A DNA stretch of 64,000 nt from Poronia punctata (Eukaryota > Ascomycota > Sordariomycetes > Xylariales > Xylariaceae): assembly GCA_022579005.1 (NCBI GenBank), contig MU401655.1:1-64000 (forward strand), read 5' to 3'. Numbering within the stretch: the first letter of the stretch is position 1; the number at the start of each line of letters is the position of its first letter. The notes under the pieces were generated by a model. The model was not told the origin of the DNA. It made no database searches and saw only the letters and a list, made by a program, of their open reading frames with translations. The translations under genes and the position numbers were made by a program. Shown one piece after another: positions 46,922-61,900 of the stretch.

Positions 46922-49900
46922 CTAAAACCTCTCAATCTCATCTACAATCCCCCCAATCAATTCCCTAGCTTGGATAGGCGTCAATTTCCGCGACGATCCG
47001 AAAACCCCGATATCAAGAATATCATCACGTAATGCCATTTCGATATCGACTCCCTCCTGTACACAGTTAGATTCACTTTTTCCCGATTTTCGACAGGGGA
47101 AAAGGAAGGAAGGGAAACTTACCAAATAAGCATCCCGAACGACATTTGGACAAAGACTCTCACTATCCCATGGAATAAGATGTGTTGAGACATCAAGCCC
47201 CTCGCCGCCTCGCATCTTCTTCAACCTAATCTCCGACTCACTTTGCCCCTCATCCAGTTGCTGCTGCTTCGAGAGGATATTGACACAAGTATCAACCTTT
47301 ACACCCGTCCACTTCCCAATCTCCCATGCGCTGGCCGTGACATTCACCTCGTTCCCAATTTCCGAAATGTCCCTCTGTATCTGCGCTGCCAGGTCCACAA
47401 TGTTACTAGTCAATGGATTCCGTGTCCTTACGGGGAGGATATTGAGTGTGGGAAATGGTGTTTCGGGGTGAGATGAGCGGTTGGCTAGGTATACGCCGAA
47501 AACAACATCGATGTCGTCGTCACGATTTTGATGTAGACGGGCGATGACGCGGGCGTATACGGCGTAGAATAGCGACTGAGTTGATATGCCATGTTTAGAC
47601 ACGGTTTTCCCAAGTCCAGCCATACTTTTAATCGGGATAGAGCGAAACTCTTCGAGTCGGAGTCGTTCGGTAGGCGTGGGGTCGGATTGGGGCTGAGGGT
47701 CTCCGAGGATTTGGAAACATTCATCCCCACTGAGATATGATTTCCAGAATTCTTCCCTTTGCGTTTGGACTGAAGGAGATATGTGTTTCATGACGAATTC
47801 GCACCAAGACACTTTCTCGACAATCCTGGTGGAAGAGGACGGGGCGCTGCAGATCTCGACGAATCGGTTCAGTATAAGAGGTAAGCTGATCCCATCGTAC
47901 AGCGCATGATGGATATGAAGATGAAGCTCAACACCATCTCCATCGCCAACAAAATGGGCTACGGCAAAGGGCGCAGCGGCGTACACGAACTCCCACCTGA
48001 TCCCATCTTTGCTAGACGTCGTTGTCGTTCTGGCCTGCTTTGTCGCGACGGCCGGGTCCAAGAGGACTTGGAGGAACGGCAAGTCGGGGGACGCGGTCGC
48101 GACGAAATGCGTTCGCAACATGGCAAACTCGCTAACGAGAGTAACCCAAGCTTCCGATATTGTCGCAAGACCGATATCACCTGAGACTCTGAAAGAGAAC
48201 CTGGGGAAGAATGTTGTCCCGTATGTGTTTTGCCAAATACTCAGCATATGTACCTGCATTGGCAAAGCGGGTAGGATTGCCTCGGTCGAGCCAACATCGA
48301 TTCCAGCCTGTCGAATGAGTGTGGCCACGTCTCTGTTGTCGATAACAAAGTCAAGGTGCAATGAATGTGGCAAATCCTCGCCAACCTCCGCGGGACTCGT
48401 GGCAGACATACGGTCCAAAATACGACGAATCGAAGATGTCGTTATCAGATCCCTCGGGGAAATTTGGTAGCCCTTGTTCCGAAGCATCGAACTTGCTTTG
48501 ATAGCACTGATAGAATCGAGGCCAATGTGGTAGACTGACATGTCCAAGCCGATCTCGCCCTTGTTCACCCCAGTCAGGTCCGCCAAAACCTGGAGGAGCA
48601 CATCTACTTCTTTCGAATCGAGAGAAGCGGCAGACTTTGGAATATCATGGTCATTGGTCACCTGTGCAGGACTGTCGGGCTGGACCTGGGCCTGGACCTC
48701 CAGAGGCTCCAATCCACATACGGATACCTTCGCTGAGCCATCAAGGTCAAAATTCAGAATTTGCGCATCGATATCGGTGGCGAAATAATCTAGGACGCTT
48801 TCTAGCAAGTCCCCTACCTCTTCCACCTGCTGACAAGTCAAGTAGTCGCTGTCGCCTGCAACTCGCCATATCGCATCCTTCTCACCGAGCTCTAACTCGG
48901 CGCAAAGTGGGTAGTCGACTGCAGAAAGGGAATAAATAGACTTGAAAAACGTCTTCTCGCCGTCCATGGAACTTCCTCGACCGTCTTGAAAGATGAAGAT
49001 TGTGTTCAAGAGTTGATCCTTGCTGTTGGAGTATTTCTGAATCTCCCGCAACGGTGTGTGCTGATATTCGAGCACGGTAGACATGACGTTTTGTAAATAG
49101 TCCAGAAACTCGACCACGCTTCCATGGAGTGCAAGCCACAAAGGCACTGTATTCATGGTCGGAAACATCAACTCTCGAGCTTCCTCGGTATTTCTGCCGG
49201 AGAGGACGACGCCGAATACGACATCCAAGCATTTTGTCAACGAGGACAATACAGCGGCCCAACAGCCTTGACCGAGGACTTGTGGTGTGATGTGGAGGCG
49301 CTTGCACAAGTCTCTCAGGTCGGCCGCGTTTCGTTTTGAATACCTCTCAGCCCTGTGCACCATCTTTCCCTGCTGTATACTTTCTCTTTTGGCGAGCAAA
49401 GTGGGACGGGCGCCGCTCAGAGTATGCCTCCAGTAGGCTTGGGACGAAGAATCGGATATAGAGAGCATGTGAGCGAGATAGGCCCTGGAGGAGGGCCGTG
49501 GCGTGAAGGCTCCGTAGTACGCGGCTTGAATGTCGCTATGGAGTAGTTGAAGGGAGAATCCATCGTACAAAGCATGCGACATGGATAGGACCATGTATTG
49601 GACTGTCTGACATGTCACGAAATGAACCTGGAATAGACCGGAAGTGCCGTTGCCTCGTACCGCATTACTCCTGGCCAAGTCGGTGATTGCCGAGATATCG
49701 GCGAGATGAGGGATGTCCATGCTCGGCGGAAACTCTAATTCATGCGCCCGGACAACTTGGCAGTAGGCGGTTTTGATGCGTGCATCGTCAACCTCGACAA
49801 AGACTGTCCTTAAAATTGGCGTGTTTGCATATACAGTCGACAAGGTCGACTTCAGACGATTGACATCAATAGTCGGTGGAAGCTCGAGCACGTCATGATT

Positions 49901-52900
49901 GAAGTACGTCTGGAATCCAGATTGCAGCATCTCTGCTATCATGGAATCCTGGAGTGGCGTGGGCGGGAGGATGGCCTCGACGTCGGGAAGTTGAGGATTA
50001 GCTCGGTGATAATAGTGCTCCAACATGGAAATCGTCTTGTCCAGTTTCCGCGTGTCTCGGCCAGTTTCGGTCGTGATACTGGACTGAGGCTTCCTCAAAA
50101 CATCCATCGTCGCCTCCAAAGTTGGCTGTTTCATTAGAGCACTAACTGGTATCTGGTACCCCAGCTTTGCTAACCTTCCGGCAAATTTGATCACATCGAT
50201 ACTGTCCAGTCCAAGCGAGAATAAATTTGTCGTCTCGAATATATCTTCTTCCCCCATTGCGGTGAAAGTGGCGAGCTCACGACGCACCTTATGGGCATGT
50301 TCGTCCCACTCAAAGGTAGAGCTGGCCAAACGGGCCGGACCGCTTGTTACGGGCCGGTCAAATGCAACGAGTGGAATATCATCACCATTTGGAATCCTTT
50401 CCTTTCCCTCGGATGTTTCCGGGATTTCATTTGGCGAGGCGATAATCGATTCCAGTGAAAGTTTAAACTGATGGAGGAGAGAATCCAGGGCTGCTCTATC
50501 AGCTATGGCGCCTTGGGCGGCCAGGGTGATTTCGAGTCTGCCATCCTGTCCCATGATGACCTCGATAGCTAAAGGATAGTCTGGGCTTCCGTCCGAGTCT
50601 TCGACTGTCCATAGTGAGTGCTTATTGTCGTGTTCCGGAATATCGACACGGTCAAACGTAAACAGGGTATCGAAGAGAGGTTGTCCGTTGGAGCAGAGCT
50701 TCTGTATCTCGCGAAGCGGCGTGTGAACGAAAGCAAGCAGGCTATTGTTCTCTTCCTGAATCTTGCTTGCTAGCGCCGCCCAGGACATGCCGTCCATGTC
50801 GTCAACCCGAAAGGGCAGCGTATTAAACAATGGCCCGACAACTCTGTCTATCTTGTCGATAGCCAGTGACCTTCCCGACAGGACAACCCCGATAGTAGGC
50901 GGATGGACCAAGTACCGGCGGAGCGTGCGAAGCCATGCCGCTTGCAGTAACGTCTGGTGCGTCACTTCCAACGCTTTGCGTCTGTCCTCGAGGCCTGGGA
51001 AACTATGCGATTGTGTTATCGTACTGGCTATAGCCGCATTTTTGGGCCCATCTACCAGGCTTGGCATGGTCTGGAATTGATGGTTCTTGAGAAGTTCTCG
51101 CCAGAACGGATGCGAAGCATGGTGATCGAGGAGTGGTCCTTCTGCCAGGACGGAGAGAAAAGTTGGGTCTGACGAGCATGGAATACCCTCGTATTCGGAA
51201 GAAACGCCGTCGAGAATTATACGGAGGCTTCGCGCGTCGTAAACGGCGTGGAAGAGTCTAAGAAGAAGATAGTGTCGGTTGTCGACGACGATATGATCAA
51301 TTTCGACTGGCCACTTTACCACCTCGTGGTTCTCCTCCGCCCAGCTATGCCGTCGTTCCGAGGCGAAATCGTTTAACATCTCTTCGGTTCCCCTCAGCTC
51401 AAACCATCGCATTGACCGATTCTTCAGAGCCACTTGAAGATGCCCGTCTGGGGTGTCTATAAATGCAGTCCTCAAAATTGGGTATGAGCTCATCACCCGA
51501 GCGAAGGCAGCCTTCAAAAGATCGATCGATACACCAGGGGCTAGACATATCTTGAACTGGTTGAAATAAGCTGCTCGAGCCTCAGCTCTCTTCGACCTCG
51601 CCAGGATACCCTGTTGTAACGGTGTGCAGGGTGCGATATATTCCACTTCTGTCCCCTCTACGCCGAGGGTGGTGCAACTGGAACCGAGATACCGGTGGAA
51701 CTGGGACTTCAGTCTCTGCTTAAACTGCAACATGTTACGACCCGGCAGACATGTGGCTGGGCTATATTGTTCTAGCGCCTTGGAAAGCCGGCTTATCTGT
51801 GAGTTTTGTAATATCAAGGCAGGGGTGGCGGACATAAAGCCCATCGCCCTTAATTGATTTGCTAGTCTGGGGACCGTGATTGAGTCGATGCCGAGTTGGT
51901 ATATCGTACTCGAGGGCCCGACTTCTTCTTCCCGGATACCACCGGTCACGGCATGGAACGCACCCAACACTCTACGTTCGAGCTCGGTGAGATCTCGAGA
52001 CGTGTTTGTGGACGAGGATGCTATGGCCTGAAGTTGCTGCTGCGACAGGTCCGAGAAGATCTTCCTCAGGTTGTGGACATCTACTTTGTTGTTAGTGGAA
52101 AGAGGAATTCGTGACACGCATAATATGAAGGAGGGGACCATGTAGGTGGCAAGACGAGATCTGCAGACATCGTAAGCCCTCGTAGCGACTTCTGTATGGG
52201 TCTGGTCGTGATAAACCTCGACTTCGCCCTTGGATGATGCGTCAGATGACAACGCAATAAAAGACACAAGTAAGTCCGTATTCTGGTTCTTCCACCTTGT
52301 CACTACTGTCGCGACATCGCTCTTTTTGTCAGGCAGACTTTCCTTGATAGAGTGGTTTATTTCACCAATTTCCAATCGCTGCCCTCTCAGCTTCACCTGG
52401 TCGTCCGCTCGGCCGAGAAAGTCAAAGGAATCGTCATGAAGTACCCTGACGAGATCACCTGTGCGATAAACCCGCTCCCCAGATTCCTGTAAGATTGGAA
52501 ATCGCTCCCCGGTCAAGGTGTCTCGATTCAAGTACCCCTTGCCAACAAGCTTGCCAGCCAGACAGAGCTCGCCGACACCGCCACGAAGTACAGCCGTTTC
52601 GGTACCCGGCTCGAATACGTAAGCACCGACATTGGGAAACAGGTTTCCTATATTCGATGGCCTTCCATTCTGTGGCATGCCACAGTACATTGTTACGCCG
52701 ATGGTCGCCTCTGTCGGACCATAGGCGTTATGTATGACCTCTTCCGGCCCCCAAGTTTGCAGCACGTCGGCCCGCAATTTCTCTCCTCCAGTGATGAAGA
52801 CGCCTCGACAAAGACTTGGACAGTCGGCCGGAGTGATGAGCCTAGCCAGACTCGGAGTTAAGTCGATATGTGTAATGGCGAGATTAGATATTGTCCCAGC

Positions 52901-55900
52901 CAGATCCCCGAGGATGACATCTTTCGGTGCTGCCACAACCGTGATTCCCACCCACCATGACCAATACTGTTCCAAAATGGACACATCAAAGTGGAAGGCG
53001 GCGAATTGCAGCCATCTTGAGCTAGAATCCCATCGTCCGGTGAAGAGGACTTTAAATGCCGCCATCGCCTGGACCGCATTTTCGTGTGTTATCAGGCATC
53101 CCTTGGGCGTACCTGTGGTGCCGCTGGTATACAGGCAGTAACATGAATCCGAGGACAACACCCGGCGGCTAAGTGCCGGACATTGGATTGGTAAAGATCC
53201 TAGTAGCGACTCATCGACCCTGCATACAGATAAGGACTGAACTTGGCATGTCCAATTGTACTCTTCACCTACGAGGAGCAAGGCCGCGTTCGAATCCTCC
53301 AAGATGTATCTTTGGCGTGCAGACGGAGCCGAGGGATCAAGACAAAGAAACGTGCAGCCTGCCTTGAGGATCCCTAGCAGTGTAAAGTATGCCACAGGGC
53401 ATTTATCAAAGCACGTGGCGACGATGCTTCCTGGTTCTACTCCATGTCGAACGACGAGCTGTGCAACCTGGTTACCCAAGTTGTCCAGTTCTTGGTAGGT
53501 CCATTTACGGGCTTCAATCGGCTGGTTTATTTTCGATACAAACTCGAGAGCCACGGCTGAAGGCGTCAAACGCGCAGAATTCTCCATTAACCCGTGGAGA
53601 AGATTGGAGTCAGCTGGAAGTTGCGAGTGTTTTGGGGGAAGGACCGAAAGTAGATGGGGCCTGCCAATGGCAAGACCGGACGTGAGCTTCTTGTCTGGGA
53701 ATAAGAAACCTTCCAGAATGGCTTCAAACTGTTTTAGAAGAATTATTCCCTGCTCGGAGGGAAGTATGCTCGTATCGAATGTCAGATTGAGTTGTGTTGT
53801 GTCATCTGACAACTCTTCCACTTCCAACGAGACGGGATATTCGACAGACCCAACGTCGCTTAAGAGACGGAGCGACGATGATGTCATACTTCCATCCATC
53901 GATTGGTAGACGAGAATAGTGTCGAACACGGTGCCGTCGACGCCAAGGCATCGCTGGATTTGGGAAATGGGCATAAATTGGAAACTCCGTATCTCGGCAT
54001 TGTATTTCATCATCTGCCGGATCAGATCGCCATCGCCGACTACGTTATCCGCTATGACTGGTAGAGTAGTCATCATGGGGATGGTGGCCTTTCTAGCCAG
54101 GTCCGTAGTTCGACCTTCTAGGACAACCCCGAGTGTGACTCGCGATTCTCCAACGTAGGCACTGAGGATACGTACCATGGTGGCCTGCAGGACCGCTTGC
54201 ATGGTGACGCCAAACTTCGATGCCGCCCGGCGGAGAGAGGATGAAGGCGTACTGCATGAATGCGAAACCGTCGAGACGACCGGGCCTTCTATTCGGCATG
54301 GTGTCATGACGGGAAACCTGTGAAACACGTAATCGCCGGCTTTGCTTCGCCAAAAAGCATCTCCGGCCGATTGACCTGAACGAGAGAGGTTGAAATAGTG
54401 GGCCAGTGCGTCTTCTATTTTCGTCATCTCCGTCATTTTCGGTTCATTGATGTGCCGTATTAGGGCATCAAGGTCGGCGAGAAGCCATTTGAGTGTGAAT
54501 GCGTCGTAAAGGGCGTGATGTATCGCCAAATGGACGGTTAGGGGGGCCACATCCCCTTCGGCCTCGGATGTCGCCAGCACGACCTGCCAGGCCGGCCGCG
54601 CTAATGTTTTCAGGGTATCTGCAGTAGCCTTTGACCGCCACCGTTCAAGATCAAAGTTGCCAGTTTCATTACTTGAGACCGGGAGGTCGAAGTGATCTGG
54701 CTTGTATACCACCATAGCAAAGCTGCTGTCTGGGTGGTTGACCGGGATGAATCCTGTACGGAGGATTTGCTGACGACTCGCAAGTTGAGCCCACGCCCAT
54801 TGGACGGCATCCGGCTTGGCGGCTAGATCCAGTGCCCATGAAGAAAAGTTGAAGTAGTATCCCCCCTTGGAATCTAGAAATTTGAAAAGAAGGCCTTGTT
54901 GAGTGGCGGTGCAGGGGAAAATTGCCTCAACATCTCGTAGGTCAATTAGAGAGTCGGCGATATCTCCTTCAATTTGACGTCGAAAAGTGTCAAAGTCGTA
55001 TGCACTAGACTCTTCCTGCTCAGCATGGTCTCTTGTGGCAGCCGCTATGCCAGCACAAGTGGGATTCTGGATAACATCGACACCGGAAACATTGACTCTC
55101 TCTTCACGCAACAGTGTTGCTAGCTGGATCGCGCCTATACTGTCGAGACCGTAGTGGTATATCGGTGTGAGTCGGTCAATTCCCTCCTCGGGCCGCTCTG
55201 TCAACCTTGACAGTGTTTTGCGCACTATCAGTTCCAATGTCGTCCAGCTACCCTGCCCATTGACGGTTTCGTTGACAGACTTTGTCCATGATACCGGCGC
55301 CCTGGTGCGAGGAAATAGATTTTCCATGTCTTGTTGCCAATCTGGCGGTAGAGCTTCAACAGTGGGGATGTGCGAAAACGGAAACTTTAAAGTTGTGTCA
55401 ACGACATGACTGAAAATATTGCCAATGACCTGTAAGTAGCGATAAGGGATTTTGGATCTGAGGTTGTCAGTAGAAAATATTGTATTCCGATATCACCAGG
55501 GTTAGTGGGGTACTCACATATCGCGGTGAAGCTGTAGCGCAAGAGTATCTTGTATCTGAGTAGGAACAAGTTCGCAAACAATTGGGACCTGCGATGGGAA
55601 TTAGAGCCAGCACCAGTCTCAAATACAAAAAATACTTCAACTCACGTCCATGGCACCGTCCTCGTACTCTAACGTCCACAATGACTCATCAAGGGCGACC
55701 GGGTGAGGTTGTAGAATGAGCAACGTATCAAACAAACGTGTCTCTGTGTCGACGAGGTTCTGAACGTGCCTTAGACTCGTGAACTGAAACTGTATCATCT
55801 TTGCGTTCTGAGCCTGGAAGCTTTTCACCGCTTCTATCAGGAAAGCGCAGCGAGATAGGTCGATGCGCACTGGAACAGTGTTGAAGCAAGGCGCCACAAT

Positions 55901-58900
55901 TCTGTCCATCATATCTAGCGATACCGAACGTCCAGCAACGACATTGCCGAAACAGAGATCTCTCCTTGAGCTTAACATGGAAAGCGTGACAGCCCAGGCG
56001 GTTTGGCACATGGCAAGCATTGACACCCCCAACCCGCGTAACTGGGATTCCATCTGACTCAGTGGCATCGTTGACGCCCTTAAATAGATACTCCTAGGCA
56101 TACCGTCCCTGCCAGAATCGGCAATCTTCAATGGAGCTGGGTCGAAATTGAAAAACAGCTCTCTCCAAAAATCATCCCGTCCAGTTGGGGACAGCTGAAT
56201 TTCACGTAGGAAGGGCTCCAACGATGGTGCCGGTGGTAATTGTATGCCTTTAGCGACCGATTCGACCTCGGATAGAATTATTTGCATCGAGACGCCGTCG
56301 TACATGGCATGATGGCAGATGAATGAGAGGAGGTCCCCATAGTCTCGAGTGCGTATTATAGCTAGCGAAAGAGGCGGTTCGAAGCGACCCGTCAGTGTCG
56401 AAACAGATCTCCGATGCCGCAATCCTCCTTCATGTAGAGAGTCGTAATTAGCTTGGAATATTTCCCAGCGGGGCGTATGATCGCCAAGGATTACTTGGAC
56501 TACAGGGTGACGAATATTGTCCGTGGTAATAAAACATGCTCGTAATATCTCGTGGCGTTGGATTATTTCATTCCAGTGTCGAATCATGGCTTCATATGGA
56601 ACACGCAAGCTGAGGACCGTTTGGTTATAGTAAGGGACTCGCTCATCCTCGCTTGTCGATGACAGCGGATTCGATGATGCCATCACCATTGCCTCCTGCA
56701 AAGGTGTACAGGGAAGGACTTTCAAGGCCGATTTCCCCTGTTTTTCGAACCGCTTGTAGAGAGATTCCACTAACCCTGTAGGAAGCATGCTGTTTTTGCC
56801 TTGCGATGGCTCTCCAGCATTCTTGGTTCGGTCGATGGCAGAGGCAAGCCGACTAACACTCGGGTTCTGGAGAAGCAGCGATAAATTCACAGGCTTTTGT
56901 AGAAGCCGCTGCAGTTCACGGGCAACGGGCATAGCGGAAATCGAGTCGATACCCAGGGCAGGGAACGTGGTCCAACGGTTCATCTCGCTCCTGTCTCTTC
57001 CAAGTACCTTTGCGACCACATCCGCAACCAGAGTCTCTGTCTTGGACCAGTCCGAGTTCATATCCCCGACCTCATTAGCGGACCCGTAGGCACTCAACTG
57101 ATCGATCGTCAGATTGCTCACCGAGCCACAGAGGGCGCGGTCGTCCGTCTTACCCGACGAAGTCATGGCCAACGAAGACACGGGGAATATGAATGTCGGT
57201 ACCATGTAGCCTGGTAGGCGGGCTTCGAGATTCTGACGGAGGGCTTGAATATGCTCCTTTATTGCCCCTGAGAGGGGCAACAACTCAAATTTTCTCTTTT
57301 TATCATCCTCATAGATATAAAACAGCGCTAGGTGCGTGGTCTTGGTGGCTTCGTGCCTGAACAAAGCGCTCCTAAACATCCGCGCGATTCCAGTTGTCTT
57401 GGCCGCCGACTCTATCTCCAGGAGGTCAATCCGGAGCCCCCGTAGTTTCACTTGTTTATCGATACGGCCCTCGATAAGAAGTGATCCATCTGGAAGCATG
57501 CGTCCAAGATCTCCTGATCGATACAAGCGCCCATAAGTAGAATGATCGATGAAGCTCGTTGCGGTTGCTTCAGGTAGTCTTAGGTATCCTGATGCTATCT
57601 GGTCGCCACCGAAGCATAACTCGCCCGCACACCCAAAGGGAACAAGATGAGGCGACTTCGGATACATCACAAACGTCGAGGTATTATCAAAAGCCCAGCC
57701 TAGGAAACGAGGCGAGTCACCTCTAGAGACTTTCCGGACTGTACAAATGTTCGTAGTTTCTGACGGACCGTATCCTGTTTACCGTCAGCCTCTCCAGAGA
57801 ACAGGGTAGACAACGATGTATGTAACTGGAAGCAAGGTACCTTGGTATAGATACTGAGCCCATTTGTCTAGGACTTCGTGCGTCATTGCTTCCCCTGACG
57901 TGACGAGAAACCCGACACTAGGGACATTATCCGGATTCAACAAGGACGCTACTGTGACGGTTAGGCTGAGATGTGTAATTTCAAGTGCTCGAACAGACCG
58001 TTCAAAATCTTTGAACAGTGTATCGTTTGTTGCTGCGCATAAGCACATGCCGTTGGCCCAAGCGAAGAAGATTTCAAACACGGAGACGTCGAAGGCTTGA
58101 GAGCAAGCTTGTAGCATCCTGTCGGCGGTAGTATGTGGGTATATATCAGATAAGACACTGATGTTGCTGAGTATATTCTTATTCGTGACCGCAACACCTT
58201 TTGGTCTACCAGTGGTACCACTGCAAGTATGTAAGTAACGGCCGACATGGTATGGGATGGGAGAGGAGTATATTAGTAAGGTAGTTACCTCGTATATATC
58301 ACATAAGCCAGATCGGACGACTGACCATGTGGCTCGATATTAACATCGGAATAGGACGAGACTATCTCTGCGTTTAATGCCACCGTGGGCGTAGGCAACT
58401 CACAAAGCCGTAGACGCGAAGATACTTCGTCAATAAGGCAAAGACATGGATCGGCTTGGTGAAATATATCCTTCACTCTCTCAGTTGGTGTGCTGGGCAG
58501 AATGGGGAGGTATGCACATCCTGTTTTCAGTATCGCCAGTATACCACAGTACAGCAGCGGTGACTTTTCCATGATAATGGCGATGACGCCTCCAGATACG
58601 ACACCATGCTTCTGAAGATGGCGGGCAATCTGATTCGCCTTGGAATTGAGATCGCTGTAAGACAGAGTCTGTATCGTCACCCCATCATGGCTTACTGCTG
58701 CCATGAAACTCAGTGCGGCTGCTGAGGAATATCGTTGTACGGAACTTTCTACCATGGCCGAAAGCGTACATGCTGTCTCTACACTCGTGGGGCTATCGTT
58801 GTAGCTCGATAGGTGACTTGAAGGGAAGCATTCGGCAATACTAGCGACTGGGGAATCCACATGACCAGTGACATACGTGATGAGATGCGCAAGGTGACTT

Positions 58901-61900
58901 GTAAAAGCCTCGACTACCGATTCGGGAAGGAAAGTCGGGCGAGACGTGGTTTGACAGATAAAATGATCTTCCCACGGTTGTATCTCGACAACGAGCTTGG
59001 CCTCTGTCACATCACGATGCCACAACTCTTGTACAGCGTTCGATCCCCGCTTTCGGCTCACGGCAGACTCCTGATATGCGAAGATAACATCGAATAATTT
59101 CGAGTTGGCGGAAAGGCCGGCGGCTTTATTGATCTGTGAAAGTGGCACATGGCCGTAACGCAAGGCTTCTCGATTCATCGACTGGATGCTGTGGAGGAGC
59201 TCGAGGATGGTTCTGTGCCTCGAAATATTGATTCGGAGTGGTAATGTCGTCATGAAGGGGCCCATGGTTTTGTCAATGCCAGCTACCGGGAGACTCCGAC
59301 CAGAGGAGACACACCCGATTACAACATCGTTGCTGCCGTGAATAGCAGCCAACAACCACGCGAGACAAGCTTGAAAAACCACCTGAGGTCCTATAGAGGC
59401 TTGTCGCGTGAAGTCTGTTAGGACCTTAGACTTGAGGGGCAACGCTGTGACCTTCGTGGATCGCCTGTTGTCTGAAGCAACAACGGTATTGAGACTGGGT
59501 AAGGAGGCTGCGTCAACCCCCTGCAGATGGCCGGTCCAGAACTCCATCGAGGTCGTAACATTCTCCACCGGCATGTTGTCTAGGCGTTGCGAGATCTGGG
59601 AGAATTGGGGCCTTGGGATGGGCGGTTTGCCCTGTAAAAGGAGCCAAAGGTCTTCGATAATGAGATCCATCGTCCACCCGTCATAAATTGCATGGTGGAC
59701 TGTCAGCATCACTGTGATATCAGTTTCATCCCTGCTTGGGCACCGAATCTCTATTTTCAACGGACGCAAGAGAAAGAGATCTGTGTTCTCAATAGTGCCA
59801 GCCTGTTCATCGGTATTTGAAGTTTCGTGTATTTGCCCCTCTTCCAGACAATCCCAAATCACTTGGCACAGTTGGTTGTCTATAAAAGCAAAACCAGTTC
59901 GCAGGATCTCATTTCTCTCGGCCAAAGTTCTAAGGCTTGACAGAAGTACATTTATTGCTATGCCCGGAGGCATCTTGAGCTTGATTTGGTTTATGTATGA
60001 ACAGGCGTCCTTGAGTGTCTCGGCGATCATTGACTGTTGTAAAGTGGTTGAAGGCTCCAAGCGACTGATCCGATTGACCTGTTCCCCAAGCGTGGCTTTT
60101 AGTTTCAAGATATCCGAACTCGGCATGGATGGTCGGTGATGTGATGACAAGCTTTCTTTAAGTATGGAATGTTTCGTCGGATTTCCAACAGACCCGACTC
60201 TTTCCCTTAGTTCTCGTGGCGTTTTAGCAATTAGAATATCCATCACACTGATATCTGCACCCCTCTCCCTGAGAAGCGATGCGTACTCGATGGCTGCTAA
60301 AGAGTCGAGGCTCGCTGGGGAAAATTCGGTTAGGGGGCCTATTCTTTGGCCAAGAATAGTGGTAGCAGCTTCGCAGAGAAACCGCTCGTCATCGTCAAGG
60401 ACTTCCCCCTCTTCGTGGATACCGTTCGCATTCCGGGATGCATAATCGCAAATCAGTCGCTTTCTGTCGATTTTCCCAGAAGGCAGCTGAGGCAGTTGCT
60501 TAAGCATTACGATGTCAGTAGGTACCATAAAGGCTGGCAGCCATGACCGGCATTGCTCCAGGAGAATTGCGCCAGATTCCGGAATCTTTTCCATAGCAAC
60601 AAATGCAATCAGTGCATTGGATATTATGGTGACGAAAGCGCTGTGGCAACCTGGAGTACGTAGCAATGCGCTTTCGATTTCCCCCAGCTCAAGTCTCTGG
60701 CCATTGAGCTTCACCTGACTGTCATCGATACGTCCCAGACACTCGATTGTTCCATCGGAGCGGAACTTGGCTTTGTCGCCCGTTCTATAAAGGCGCCCCC
60801 ATCCCGTCTGGATGAATGAAACCTGCGTTTGTTCAGGCCTGTTAAGGTAGCCGGTAGCCAGCTGAGAACCGCCGAGGGCAAGCTCTCCAACCTCTCCGAC
60901 TGGCAAAATCTCAAATTGCGATGTCAGGCTGTTATCGGTGGGTATGCGTGTAATGAAGGCCGATACTGTATCCAAAGGTTGCCCTATTGTATTTCTTCCA
61001 GATGAAGATGGCAATGAGGGGTGTAAAGTACTAGGCAACGTTATTAGAGCCTATCAGAGAAAAAAAGGGGTGGAAAAACTACCATACCAGTGGATTGTGG
61101 CTTCCGTAGGTCCGTACATGGCCCATAGCATGCTTAGCTTATCGTCCGTGCCACCAAACTCCTGAATGATGGGTTCGGTGAGCATCTCCCCGATAGTCAT
61201 GAGTAGTCTTAGTTCTGGTGCTCTTGAACGCTGCTTTAACAGACTTCCAGCCACAGAAGGTGTGAGCTCACAGGCATCAACCTCCATGACCCTTAAGACG
61301 CCCGGAAGGTCGGTCAGCATCTCTCCTCGATGACAGCCCACAAGTGTGACACCTCGGAACAAAGGAAAGAATATTTCAAAAACGGACACATCAAAGGTCG
61401 GGGCCGCGAATTGGAGAAATCTCGAAAAGGTTGGTATATGACCCTCGTGGGCTAGAATAGACTGCGATGCAGCTAGATGGGAAATACACACACCCTTAGG
61501 CGTACCTGTCGACCCGGACGTATACATGACATATGCGGCATCATCAGGGCCTACCGGACAGCCATTGTCGAGTTTGTAGCTTTCGTTACCCGCCAGCTGA
61601 AGGGCGTGATCGATCGATATGACATCGCAAGTTAGGTCATCCGATGGAAGTTTAGAGACCAGACCTTGGTCCGCCAATACCAATTTGGCCTTGACATCTT
61701 GCAAAATAAATCTCAGTCTATCAGGAGGTGCATCAGTATTCAACGGACAAAAGGCAGCCCCTGCCTTGAGCACGGCTAATATGGCAATGTAAAGTTGAGG
61801 AGACTGGGAACACAGAATTGGAACGATTAAGGGGTCACGTGGCTCGGACGGAGACAACGTGGACATAGAGACCGTGCTGCTACGTATGCGGGCCGCCAGC

